A DNA stretch of 64,000 bases. Source: JADLCB01 sp964398315. GTDB taxonomy: Bacteria > Planctomycetota > Phycisphaerae > Tepidisphaerales > Tepidisphaeraceae. This document shows positions 18,059 to 27,376 of this stretch, one piece after another (positions within the stretch are counted from its first letter, which is position 1; every line of letters starts with the position of its first letter). The position numbers and the translations under genes were made by a program. The stretch lies in NCBI GenBank assembly GCA_964398315.1, contig CAYNMV010000015.1, forward strand, positions 6,134 to 70,133, written 5' to 3'. The notes beneath the pieces are model-generated. The model saw only the letters and a program-made list of their open reading frames with translations. It was not told the origin of the DNA and searched no databases.

Positions 18059-21000
18059 ATGATCGAGAAACTGATCGAACTCTGCCTGCGGAACCGGATG
18101 ATGGTTCTGCTGTTGTCGCTGTTCCTGATCGGGGCGGGGATATGGGCGACGTTGAACATCAAAATCGATGCCATCCCCGATCTGTCCGATGTGCAGGTGA
18201 TCGTGCGCAGCGAGTGGGCCGGGCAGGCACCCAACATCATCGAACAGCAGGTGACCTACCCGCTGACCACCGCCATGCTCCAGGTGCCGGGGGCGGAGGT
18301 GGTGCGCGGCTACTCGATGTTCGGCGATTCGTTCGTCTACATCATCTTCGAGGATGGGACCGATCCGTACTGGGCGCGCAGCCGCGTGCTGGAACAGCTC
18401 TCGTTCGTTGCCAACCGCCTGCCGGCCGGCGTGACGCCGCAGCTCGGGCCGGATGCCACCGGAGTGGGGTGGGTCTATCAGTACGTGCTGATCACGGGCA
18501 AGTACTGCCCGGATCATCCCGATGGGCTGTGGCATGATCCGGTGGAGGATCGGTGGTACGCCTCCGGCCATGGCGCGGATGAAGACCTGGTTCACCACCG
18601 CATCTTCCATGACCGCGACACCTGCCCTGTCGACGGCTCAGCGCTGGTGGAGGCCCAGGTGGACCTGGCGGAGCTGCGCTCGCTCCAGGACTGGTATCTG
18701 CGCTATGAACTGGCGAGCCTCGACGGGGTGGCGGAAGTTGCGCCGGTGGGCGGCTTCGTCAAGCAGTACCAGGTTGTGGTCGATCCGGTGAAGATGCTGG
18801 CGTATGACATCCCGCTGACGGATGTCAAGGCGGCCATCGCACGCTCCAATGTCGATGTGGGCGGGCGCGTGGTGGAAATGGCCGAGAATGAGTACATGGT
18901 GCGCGGGCTGGGCTACCTCGGCTCGATGACACCGGAGGAGGCGGCCGCCGCGCGGGAAAGCGGGCGCACGATGACCGCCGTGCGCACGGATCGCGTGCTG
19001 GCCGATCTGAGCAGAATTGCGCTCACCACCAGCGCTGATGGCACGCCGATCTACCTTTCTGATGTGGCCGAAGTGCGCATCGGCCCGGAAATCCGCCAGG
19101 GCGTGGCCGAGTGGAACGGACTGGGGGAGGTGGTCGGCGGCATCATCGTCATGCGCTATGGGGAAAACGCCCGGACCACCATCGCCGGTGTGAAGCAAAA
19201 GCTGGCCGAGCTGGAACCCGGCCTGCCGCCGGGCGTGGCGATCCAGACCGCCTACGACCGCTCTGACCTGATCGACCGGGCGGTCTCGACTCTCAGCCAC
19301 GCGCTGATGGAAGAGATGATCGTGGTCGGTTTGGTCTGCATTCTCTTTCTCCTGCATGCACGCAGCGAGCTGGTGGCGATCTTCACCCTGCCCACCGGCG
19401 TGTTGACAGCACTGCTGCTCATGCACCTGCTGGACATCAATGCCAACATCATGAGCCTTGGCGGTATCGCCGTCGCCATTGGTGTGATGGTGGACAGCAG
19501 CGTGGTGATGGTGGAAAACGCCCATATTCACCTCGATCGTGAGGAGGACCGCCTCACCAGGCTGCGCCGCGCGGGCGCGCCGCCCGAGCAGATACGCCAT
19601 CGCCCGCGCGCTGACATCATCCTGGAAGCGGCCCGGGAGGTTGGCTCCAGTCTCTTTTTCTCGCTGCTGATCATCACCGTGTCGTTCCTGCCGGTGTTCG
19701 TGCTGGGGGGCGAATCGGGGCGGATGTTCAGTCCGCTGGCCTACACCAAGACCTTCGCGGTTGCGGCGGCGGCGGTCATGGCAGTCACGGTCGTGCCGGT
19801 GCTGATGACCTATTTCATCACCGCCCGCGTGCTGCCGCGCGAATGGGGGCGGTGGTGGAACCTGGGGTTGACCCTGGGGGCGATGTTTGTGCCCGCAGCG
19901 CTTCTGCTGGCGGTGCCGCTGGGCGAGTTGGAGCCATACCAGTGGTGGATCGCCGGCGGATGGGCGCTGTTTGTCGGGATGCTGCTGGTGCCGCAGAAGC
20001 TCGTGCATGAACGGGTCAATCCCATCAACCGACTGCTTCAGGCGTCGTATCACCCGGCGTTCATCCTCGCCATGCGCTTCAAGGGGACCATGCTGGCGAT
20101 CACCGTCATTGGCGTGGCATGGGTGGGGCTGTGGATAGCAACAATCATCAGTCCCGGCCTTCGCGTGAATCATCCGGTCGTCGCCGCACTGGTGCCGGAC
20201 CTGGGCAGTGAGTTCATGCCGCCGCTGGAGGAAGGTGATCTGCTGTACATGCCGACGACCGATCCGGGCATCAGCATCAACAAGGCCAGGGAGCTGCTTC
20301 AGCAGACGGACAAGCTCATCATGCAGTTTCCTGAGGTGGAGACGGTGATGGGCAAGATCGGCCGGGCCGAAACCGCCACCGATCCGGCCCCGATCAGCAT
20401 GCTGGAAACCACCATCCAGCTCAAGCGCGACAAGCGGCAGTGGCGCCAGGTGCCCGATGGCTGGGGCGGCACGCGCCCGATCACGGTGGATGAACTGGTC
20501 TATGGCTATCACCTGCCAACCGGCAAGTATGATCCCGATGGCAGCGAGCAGGTCATTGCCGTGCCGGGACTGAATGATACGGTGCAGATCCCGGGGCTGA
20601 CCAACTCGTGGACCATGCCGATCCGTACACGCATCGACATGCTCTCCACTGGCATCAAGACACCGGTGGGCGTGAAGTTGCTCGGCCCGGACCTGGCGGT
20701 GCTGGATGAGCTGGCCACGCAGGTGGCGCAGGTGGTCATGACCGACCCGCAGACCGCCGGCCACACGCTCAGCGCCTTCCCCGAGCGCTCGCTGGGGGGC
20801 AACTATCTCGATATCCAGATCAAGCGCGATGAGATTGCGCGTTACGGCCTGCGGGTGGAGGATGTGCAGGATGTCATCCAGACTGCGCTGGGTGGCATGG
20901 CGGTCACGACCACTGTTGAGGCGCTGGAACGCTATCCGGTCAACCTGCGCTATCCCCATGAGCTGCGGGATAACATCCCGGCGCTGAAGGCAACCCTGGT

Positions 21001-21793
21001 GCCCGCGCCCGGCGGCGTGCACATCCCGCTGGCGCAACTGGCTGATTTTCAGATCCGCGAAGGCCCGTCGATGATCAAAAGCGAAAACTCGCGGCCGACA
21101 AGCTGGGTTTACGTCGACATCGCCGGGATTGATGTGGGGACATATGTTCAGAGCGCCCGCCGGGCGGTCGCCGAGGCGGTCAAGCTGCCGGCGGGGTACA
21201 CGCTGGTCTGGTCAGGGCAGTTTGAGCAGATCCAGGAAGCCAACCAGCGGCTGATGATTGCGGTGCCGGTGACCCTGGTACTGGTCATTGCGCTGCTCTA
21301 CATGGCAACACACTCGTGGCTGCGCGTGGGGATTGTGCTGCTGGCGGTTCCGTTCAGCCTGATCGGCGCGATCCTGTTCATGTGGCTGCTGGATTACAAC
21401 ATGTCGGTTGCCGCATGGGTGGGCATCATCGGCCTGGCCGGACTGGATGCCGAGACCGGGCTGGTCATGCTGCTGTATCTCGACAGCAGCTACGAACGCT
21501 TCAGGAAGGAAGGACGGATGCGCGATGAAAACGATCTGTGGCACGCCACCCACGATGGCGCCGTCCGCCGCATCCGTCCCAAGACGATGACGGTGGTGAC
21601 GACCTTCATCGGGCTGATCCCGCTGATGTGGGCCACCGGCGCTGGGGCTGACACAATGAAACGCGTCGCCGCTCCGATGATCGGCGGACTGACCTCGAGT
21701 TTTATTCTCGAACTGCTGATCTATCCGGTGCTGTTCTACTATGCCAGGCGCTTCCAGCTTCGCCGTAGCCGGTCGCCCGTCCCGGCAGTGTGA
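18059..21793 (+). CDS. Heavy-metal RND efflux pump, CusA/CzcA family, enlarged
   Basis: The inner-membrane proton-driven pump of the tripartite system: N-terminal MIEKLIELCLRNR, the TM4 motif AIGVMVDSSVVMVENAH with the proton-relay Asp, and the LGSEFMPPLEEGDLLYMPTT and GLTNSWTMPIRTRIDMLSTG motifs of the copper/silver and zinc/cobalt branch. At 1244 residues it is about 200 longer than the family's usual 1040. Three extra parts are visible: a Cys/His-rich insert at residues 147-200 in the first porter subdomain, about 65 residues with two hydrophobic segments near 19860-19995, and a Gly/Asp/Tyr-rich insert near residues 810-840. ATG 18059 follows a 90-base gap after the adaptor. Substrate is probably Cu+/Ag+ judging by partner proteins, but that is inference. 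Confidence 0.92.
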   Translation: MIEKLIELCLRNRMMVLLLSLFLIGAGIWATLNIKIDAIPDLSDVQVIVRSEWAGQAPNIIEQQVTYPLTTAMLQVPGAEVVRGYSMFGDSFVYIIFEDGTDPYWARSRVLEQLSFVANRLPAGVTPQLGPDATGVGWVYQYVLITGKYCPDHPDGLWHDPVEDRWYASGHGADEDLVHHRIFHDRDTCPVDGSALVEAQVDLAELRSLQDWYLRYELASLDGVAEVAPVGGFVKQYQVVVDPVKMLAYDIPLTDVKAAIARSNVDVGGRVVEMAENEYMVRGLGYLGSMTPEEAAAARESGRTMTAVRTDRVLADLSRIALTTSADGTPIYLSDVAEVRIGPEIRQGVAEWNGLGEVVGGIIVMRYGENARTTIAGVKQKLAELEPGLPPGVAIQTAYDRSDLIDRAVSTLSHALMEEMIVVGLVCILFLLHARSELVAIFTLPTGVLTALLLMHLLDINANIMSLGGIAVAIGVMVDSSVVMVENAHIHLDREEDRLTRLRRAGAPPEQIRHRPRADIILEAAREVGSSLFFSLLIITVSFLPVFVLGGESGRMFSPLAYTKTFAVAAAAVMAVTVVPVLMTYFITARVLPREWGRWWNLGLTLGAMFVPAALLLAVPLGELEPYQWWIAGGWALFVGMLLVPQKLVHERVNPINRLLQASYHPAFILAMRFKGTMLAITVIGVAWVGLWIATIISPGLRVNHPVVAALVPDLGSEFMPPLEEGDLLYMPTTDPGISINKARELLQQTDKLIMQFPEVETVMGKIGRAETATDPAPISMLETTIQLKRDKRQWRQVPDGWGGTRPITVDELVYGYHLPTGKYDPDGSEQVIAVPGLNDTVQIPGLTNSWTMPIRTRIDMLSTGIKTPVGVKLLGPDLAVLDELATQVAQVVMTDPQTAGHTLSAFPERSLGGNYLDIQIKRDEIARYGLRVEDVQDVIQTALGGMAVTTTVEALERYPVNLRYPHELRDNIPALKATLVPAPGGVHIPLAQLADFQIREGPSMIKSENSRPTSWVYVDIAGIDVGTYVQSARRAVAEAVKLPAGYTLVWSGQFEQIQEANQRLMIAVPVTLVLVIALLYMATHSWLRVGIVLLAVPFSLIGAILFMWLLDYNMSVAAWVGIIGLAGLDAETGLVMLLYLDSSYERFRKEGRMRDENDLWHATHDGAVRRIRPKTMTVVTTFIGLIPLMWATGAGADTMKRVAAPMIGGLTSSFILELLIYPVLFYYARRFQLRRSRSPVPAV

Positions 21794-21930
21794 TCCGGTC
21801 ACTCAAATGCCCCTGGCGGGCGGCAGGCCACGCGGCATGGCACGATCACTGCCCGGGCACAACCCGATCTGGCATGTCTGCTGCGCCTGCCGGCCGAGGC
21901 GGCGGTGGCGGTTGAGGCTATGATGAAATC

Positions 21931-23268
21931 ATGCTCATGCGCATCCTGCTCCTGGCGGCGTTGGCCGCGCTGCTCCTGGGGACGTTGCTTTACAGCCAGC
22001 TTCGGCCGCGCCCGCTGGTCGTTTCCGGCTTCGTTGAGGCCGAGGATGTGCGCGTTGGCTCACGGGTAGGCGGCCGGGTGGCGCGGGTGCACGTGGAGGA
22101 GGGAGACCGTGTCGAGGCCGGACAGGTACTGGTTGAGCTTGAACCGCATGACCTGATTGAGCGCCGGGCCGAGGCGGTAGCCCACCTGGCGGCCCGGCAG
22201 GCCGAGTTCGATCGCCTGCACGCCGGTTTCCGCAAGGAGGAGATCGCCCAGGCAACCGCCCGCCGTGATCAGCTCGCGGCTCATCTGGCCAAGCTGCGGG
22301 CCGGTCCGCGCGACACCGAAATTGCCGCCGCCGCCGCGCGATTTGAACTGGCCAACACGCAGCTTGCGCTGGCTCGCCGCACCTTTGAGCGGGTCAAGTC
22401 CTCCTTCGAGCGCAACGCCGCCAGCGCTGATGAAATGGACCGGGTCAGCGATGAGCTGGAGATCGCACAGGCCACGCTGGAAGTGCGCAGACAGGAGCTG
22501 GCCGAGCTGAAAGAAGGCACCCGCCCCGAGGAGATCGAACAGGCCGAGGCGCAACTGCGCGAAGCCGAGGCAGCGCTGGCGCTCATGCAGGCGGGGTATC
22601 GCCGTGAGGAGGTGGAAGCCGCCCGGGCGGCGGTGCGCTCGGCCGAGGCAGTGCTGGCCGCGATTGACCGGCAGATCGCCGAATTATCAATCATTGCCCC
22701 GGTGGACGGCGTGGTGGAGGCGATCGAGCTGGAACCGGGCGATCTGGTCCCGGGCAACGCTCCGGCCCTGTCGATCGTGGACACCCGCGCCCTGTGGGTG
22801 CGGGCCTACGTGCCGGAGAACCGCCTGAACCTCCAGCTCCATCAGCGCGTGCCGGTGGTGGTGGATGCCTGGCCGGACCAGCGCTTCATGGGGCGCATCA
22901 CCTTCATCTCGCGCCAGGCCGAGTTCACCCCCGGCAACGTGCAAACCCCCGAGGAGCGCAGCAAACAGGTCTTCCGCATCAAGGTCACGCTGGAAGAGGG
23001 TCTGGATGTGCTGCGTCCCGGCATGGCCGCCGATGTGCTGCTGGACGAGGTTCAGCCAGCAACCCAGCCCGACAACCAGACAGCCGCGACCATGGGCTCC
23101 TCCGACCACACGTTGCTCCGGGCCGAAAGTGCACAACCTGCCGGCCCCGTTTCCGGGACATGGGATTTCAATCCGCGTACAGGGCTCTCCTCGCACAGGC
23201 TGCATATCTGCGCTGCAGTGCGGCGTGACCAGCCATCGGATATCACCGGCTGCCGGAGGAGCGTGTGA
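21931..23268 (+). CDS. HlyD-family periplasmic adaptor (YhiI-like)
   Basis: A 445-residue membrane fusion protein. Residues 3-22 are a hydrophobic anchor. The biotinyl-lipoyl hairpin is VRVGSRVGGRVARVHVEEGD, followed by a long Ala/Glu/Arg-rich coiled coil (about 65-250), the second lipoyl half (IAPVDGVVEAIELEPGDLV) and a beta-barrel ending near residue 370. After that comes a tail of about 70 residues (nt 23046-23265) that has no adaptor similarity and reads like translated intergenic sequence. It couples with the next ABC gene, whose ATG overlaps this stop by one base, as in the YhiI-YhiH-YhhJ type of exporters. Confidence 0.88.
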   Translation: MLMRILLLAALAALLLGTLLYSQLRPRPLVVSGFVEAEDVRVGSRVGGRVARVHVEEGDRVEAGQVLVELEPHDLIERRAEAVAHLAARQAEFDRLHAGFRKEEIAQATARRDQLAAHLAKLRAGPRDTEIAAAAARFELANTQLALARRTFERVKSSFERNAASADEMDRVSDELEIAQATLEVRRQELAELKEGTRPEEIEQAEAQLREAEAALALMQAGYRREEVEAARAAVRSAEAVLAAIDRQIAELSIIAPVDGVVEAIELEPGDLVPGNAPALSIVDTRALWVRAYVPENRLNLQLHQRVPVVVDAWPDQRFMGRITFISRQAEFTPGNVQTPEERSKQVFRIKVTLEEGLDVLRPGMAADVLLDEVQPATQPDNQTAATMGSSDHTLLRAESAQPAGPVSGTWDFNPRTGLSSHRLHICAAVRRDQPSDITGCRRSV

Positions 23269-25553
23269 TGGACGACCGCCCCATCGTGATCGAAACCCGC
23301 GAACTGTCGCGCGACTTCGGCGAAAAGCGGGCGGTGGACCGGGTCTCCCTGGCGGTGCGCCGGGGGGCGATCTACGGACTGCTGGGGCCCAATGGCTCGG
23401 GCAAGAGCACGATCATCCGCATGCTCTGCGGCGTGCTGGCGCCCAGCGGCGGCACAGCCCGCGTGCTTGGGCTGGATGTCCATCAACAGGCCGAGGCGAT
23501 CAAACGGCGCATCGGCTACATGAGTCAGAAATTCAGCCTCTACGCCGACCTGTCGGTGCAGGAAAACCTCGACTTTTACGGCCGGATCTATGGTCTGACG
23601 CCCCAGCGCCTGCGCGAGCGCTCGATGGCGGTGCTGCAACTGACGCAGCTCACCAGCCGGGTCGATCAACTGGCCGGCACGCTCAGCGGCGGTTGGAAAC
23701 AGCGCCTGGCGCTGGCCTGCGCGCTGATTCACGAGCCGGAAGTGATCTTCCTCGATGAGCCCACCGCCGGCATCGACCCGGTTGCCCGGCGGCAACTGTG
23801 GGACCTGCTGTTTGAGCTGTCGGCCCAGGGCGTGACGCTGTTCGTCACCACCCATTACATGGATGAGGCCGAGCGCTGCACGGATGTGGCCTACATCTAC
23901 AACTCGACCCTGCTGGTGAGCGGCGATCCCGAGCAACTGAAAAATCTGCCGCAGGTCACACCGGCCGGCACCCAGCGCTGGGAGATCGATGTCCCCCATC
24001 CCGCCGCCGAGTTGGGCCCCCTGCGTGCCCGTGAAGGCGTGATCGATGCCACCCTCTTCGGCCAGACGATCCACGCGCTGGTTTCGGATCATCTCTCCGG
24101 CGAAGACCTGCGCGCAGCCATCACAGCGCCGCCCGATGAAACACAGGTGCGCCCCATCACCCCGACACTGGAGGATGTCTTTGTCACGCTGACAAGACAC
24201 GCCGATGAGAGCGCAGCCAATGCACCCGGCACACAGGTCAGAAGCAAGGAACCATCATCCCAGGCGAGAACCGCTCAGGTGCCACTCGCCACTTCAGAGG
24301 GCGCGGCACCAGCGAGCGATCGTCCCATTCTCCCTGCAGGGGAGACGGGACGAGACCTGGAGGATCACACGGATCCGCCGAAGCGGCCGGTCATCAAACC
24401 GCGCCCGCTGCACGGGCTGCTGGCGATCTTCATCAAGGAGTTCGCCCATATCCGGCGCCAGCCCTCCACGCTGATGTTCATGCTGGTCATCCCGGTGATG
24501 CAGACACTGATCTTCGGTTACGCGATCCAGACCCAGATCGAGAACATCCCGGTGGTGGTGCTCGACCTGGATGGCCGCAGCGCGGGGCGCGAGCTGGTGG
24601 ATGTCTTTGAGAACACCACCACGTTCCGCATCATCGGCCGCGCCCAGAGCAGGGAGGCGTTTCACCACCATCTGCGCAGCGGCAACGCGAAGGTGGGCGT
24701 AATCGTGCCGCCGGATTACTCTGACCGGCTGGTGCGCGGCGAGCAGGCGCAGGTGCAGGTGTTGATCGACGGCAGCGACAGCCAGGTGGCCAGCGCTGCC
24801 CTCACAGCGGTGAACCTGCTGGGGATCGACAGGAGCCTGCAAATCGCCCGTGGGTTTGCCGAGTCGAAGCAACTGGCCGCCTCGCGCGATCCGGCCGGGC
24901 GCTTCGCCCTGCCGATCGAGGTGCGCCCGCGCCTGCTCTACAATCCCGACCTGGAGAGCGCTCGGTTCTTCGTGCCGGGGCTGGTGGGGATCATCCTGCA
25001 ACTGGTGACACTCTTTCTCACCGCATTCGCCATCGTGAAGGAGCGCGAGCTGGGAACGCTGGAGCAGCTTTTTGTCACGCCGGTTGGTCGCGCTGGGCTG
25101 CTGCTGGGCAAGCTGCTGCCGTATGCCATCGTGGGATTCATCGAGACGCTGGTGGTGCTGGCGGTGATGGTGTGGGGGTTTGATGTGCCGATCCGCGGCA
25201 GCCTGCTGCTGCTGATGGGGTATTCAGCGCTGTTCCTGGTGTGCGCCCTGGGACTGGGGCTGCTGATCTCAACGATCTCCCGCACGCAGGTGTCGGCCGT
25301 GCAGGCAGCCTTCGTTATCATGCTTCCCAGCGTGCTGCTCAGCGGCTTCATGTTCCCCCGCAGTGAGATGCCGCTGGTAATCTACCTGGCCACCTTTGCC
25401 ATCCCCGTGACCTACTTCATCGAGATGCTCCGCGGCATCGTGCTGCGCGGGGCGGGCTACTATGACCTGCTGCCCGAGCTGATCGGACTGGCCACCTGCA
25501 CGATCGTGATCCTTACCCTCAGCCTCGCCCGCTTCCGCAAGCAACTGGCATAG
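23268..25553 (+). CDS. ABC-2 exporter: ATPase and permease fused in one protein
   Basis: A 761-residue fusion. Residues 1-310 are a CcmA/daunorubicin-type ATPase: Walker A LGPNGSGKSTI, signature LSGGWKQRLALA, Walker B VIFLDEPTAGID, and H-loop TTHYMDEAE. Residues about 311-380 are a Pro/Ala/Ser-rich linker (nt 24196-24400). Residues about 380-761 are an ABC-2 permease (YhhJ-like) with one N-terminal helix (TLMFMLVIPVMQTLIFGYA), a large periplasmic domain, then five helices including the AFAIVKERELGTLEQLFVTP motif. Usually the ATPase and permease are separate genes, or two ATPases are fused to a permease (YhiH/RbbA type). The gene is coupled to the HlyD adaptor upstream. GTG 23265 is an alternative start. 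Substrate unknown. Confidence 0.9.
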   Translation: MDDRPIVIETRELSRDFGEKRAVDRVSLAVRRGAIYGLLGPNGSGKSTIIRMLCGVLAPSGGTARVLGLDVHQQAEAIKRRIGYMSQKFSLYADLSVQENLDFYGRIYGLTPQRLRERSMAVLQLTQLTSRVDQLAGTLSGGWKQRLALACALIHEPEVIFLDEPTAGIDPVARRQLWDLLFELSAQGVTLFVTTHYMDEAERCTDVAYIYNSTLLVSGDPEQLKNLPQVTPAGTQRWEIDVPHPAAELGPLRAREGVIDATLFGQTIHALVSDHLSGEDLRAAITAPPDETQVRPITPTLEDVFVTLTRHADESAANAPGTQVRSKEPSSQARTAQVPLATSEGAAPASDRPILPAGETGRDLEDHTDPPKRPVIKPRPLHGLLAIFIKEFAHIRRQPSTLMFMLVIPVMQTLIFGYAIQTQIENIPVVVLDLDGRSAGRELVDVFENTTTFRIIGRAQSREAFHHHLRSGNAKVGVIVPPDYSDRLVRGEQAQVQVLIDGSDSQVASAALTAVNLLGIDRSLQIARGFAESKQLAASRDPAGRFALPIEVRPRLLYNPDLESARFFVPGLVGIILQLVTLFLTAFAIVKERELGTLEQLFVTPVGRAGLLLGKLLPYAIVGFIETLVVLAVMVWGFDVPIRGSLLLLMGYSALFLVCALGLGLLISTISRTQVSAVQAAFVIMLPSVLLSGFMFPRSEMPLVIYLATFAIPVTYFIEMLRGIVLRGAGYYDLLPELIGLATCTIVILTLSLARFRKQLA

Positions 25554-25701
25554 CCACAGCCTTTGCTTTCTCCCGCGTTCTCTTGGGCAAAAAGGGCAAA
25601 GAAGCGCGACATTCACGACGAAGTGGCATGGGCCGCTGACGTGCCCTTTTGTTTTCAGGGGCTCTGGCAGCCAAATCACCGGCGAGTTTGTCCATGCCAC
25701 C

Positions 25702-27204
25702 TCAGTCAGCCGGGACGCAGCGGCCGCGGGCCCAGAGGCGCAGCGCCTGGACCTTTTCGGCCATCGTCACCGACAGCGGCGGACTGGTCTGGATGGCGCG
25801 GTGGATGTGATCATTGGTGAGCTGCTCCCCGGCTGCAAAGGCATCGTGCAGCGCGGCAATGATCGCCTGCTCGACCTCTGCACCACTGAAGCCTTCGCAC
25901 GCCTGGGCCAGTGCGGCCAGGTCGAACTGCCTGGGATCGCGATTGCGCTTCTCCAGGTGGATGGCCAGGATCTGCCGGCGGGCCGGCTCATCGGGCAAAT
26001 CGACGAAGAAGATCTCGTCGAAGCGCCCTTTTCTCAGCAGCTCAGGCGGCAGCGCTTCGATGTCGTTGGCGGTGGCGATCAGGAAAACCGGCTCGCGGTG
26101 TTCCTGCATCCAGGTCAGCAGGTGGCCGAACATGCGCTTGCTCAGCCCCCCATCACTGCTGTGGCTGGCAGCCGAGGCGAAGGCCTTTTCGATCTCGTCG
26201 ATCCAGAGGATGATCGGCGCCATCATGCCCGCCTGGTGGAGGGTCTCGCGCAGCTTGCGCTCCGATTCGCCGATGTAGCGGTCATAGAGCGCCCCCACAT
26301 CCATCCGCAGCAGCGGCCGCTGCCACGCGGTGGCAACCGCCTTGGCCGCCAGGCTCTTGCCGGCCCCCTGCACACCGAGCATCAGCACGCCGCGCGGCGC
26401 GGTCAGGCCAAACGCCTCGGCATCTTCACCCAGGGCGTCGCGCCGCCGCTTGAGCCACGCTTTCAGGCGCTTCATGCCCCCGATCTGGTCAAGATTGACC
26501 GGCGCCTCGATGTATTCCAGCAGGCTGTTGCCGCCGAGCGTTCGGCGCTTGTGGGCCAGCACCTCGTTGATGTCCTGCTCGTTGAACTCGGCATCATCCG
26601 AGATGGTATCAAGGATCACCTGGCGGGCCTGGCTGCGCGTCAGCCCGCGCAGGTTGCGGATGATGGTGTCCAGCCCGCGGCGGCTCATGTTCACGCTCAG
26701 CCGCCGCTGCTCGTTGAACGTCCGCAGTGTGCTCTTGATGAGCGCTTCCAGCTCCTTTTCATCGGGATAGGAGATGTCGAACGCGGTGGCGCGGTGCTTG
26801 ATGACATCGGGCAGGGCATCGCAATGATCGACCAGGATGACGTGGCTGTCGGCCTGGGCAAGCTTGTCGATTGTTTCCCGCAGCAGGCGCAGGGTGCGCT
26901 CCTCCTTGAGATGGGCGACCAGGTCGAGGAATGCCACGATCGTCCGTCGGGGCTGGCGCTGGTGCAGCAGGTGGTACATGGCGGCGGCCGGGTGCTCGGT
27001 GCCGCTGACGGCGGCCGATGCGGCCATCGTTCCCTCGCGCAGTCCGCCGGTGATACTCCAGATGAGCAGGTCATGCCGCTGTTCGATCGCCACTTCGGTC
27101 AGCAGGCGAAGGGTGTGGTCTTCCTCGTGCGTCACGATGGAGATACACGGGTGCCAGGCATTCAACAGATGGGCCAGTCGCTCGTGATCGGTTGGCTGGG
27201 ACAT
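25702..27204 (-). CDS. AAA family ATPase, Ycf46-like
   Basis: A 500-residue protein. The N-terminal 200 residues resemble the N domain of Ycf46-type ATPases (RTIVAFLDLVAHL, VILVDHCDALPDVIKH, then FDISYPDEKELEALI). The AAA core has Walker A LGVQGAGKSLAAKAVA, Walker B IILWIDEIEKAFA, a sensor-1 LIATANDIEALPPELLRKGRFDEIF box with an Arg finger, and the AAA-lid LAQACEGFSGAEVEQAI. These AAA proteins are known in cyanobacteria and plastids and also in many bacteria; the client is not known. The chosen start is ATG at 27202-27204; the frame is open to 27324 but that section overlaps the divergent promoter region. The gene is divergent from the next one. Confidence 0.87.
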   Translation of the reverse strand: MSQPTDHERLAHLLNAWHPCISIVTHEEDHTLRLLTEVAIEQRHDLLIWSITGGLREGTMAASAAVSGTEHPAAAMYHLLHQRQPRRTIVAFLDLVAHLKEERTLRLLRETIDKLAQADSHVILVDHCDALPDVIKHRATAFDISYPDEKELEALIKSTLRTFNEQRRLSVNMSRRGLDTIIRNLRGLTRSQARQVILDTISDDAEFNEQDINEVLAHKRRTLGGNSLLEYIEAPVNLDQIGGMKRLKAWLKRRRDALGEDAEAFGLTAPRGVLMLGVQGAGKSLAAKAVATAWQRPLLRMDVGALYDRYIGESERKLRETLHQAGMMAPIILWIDEIEKAFASAASHSSDGGLSKRMFGHLLTWMQEHREPVFLIATANDIEALPPELLRKGRFDEIFFVDLPDEPARRQILAIHLEKRNRDPRQFDLAALAQACEGFSGAEVEQAIIAALHDAFAAGEQLTNDHIHRAIQTSPPLSVTMAEKVQALRLWARGRCVPAD

Positions 27205-27376
27205 ATCCGGGTCAGGATCACCCGAGTTATCGGACAGTGTCAAGTCCACAGGCCGATTCTGTCGATGAGGAGTTGGGATTGTCGATTTTCGAAGACCGAT
27301 CGCCCGATTGAGTGCAACTTCCAATGGGCATTCGGCAAGCGACGATGGGCAATCGGCCTTCTTTCACGGAGCTTGG

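Noticed and set aside
18638..21037. Long open frame on the minus strand opposite the CusA-like gene
   Set aside because: Gln/His/Arg-rich translation with no domain; an antisense shadow from high GC content. The plus-strand gene is unambiguous.
25588..25651. Inverted repeat CAAAAAGGGCA ... TGCCCTTTTG as terminator between convergent genes
   Set aside because: The arms are 43 bases apart and not fully complementary, so I do not call a terminator.
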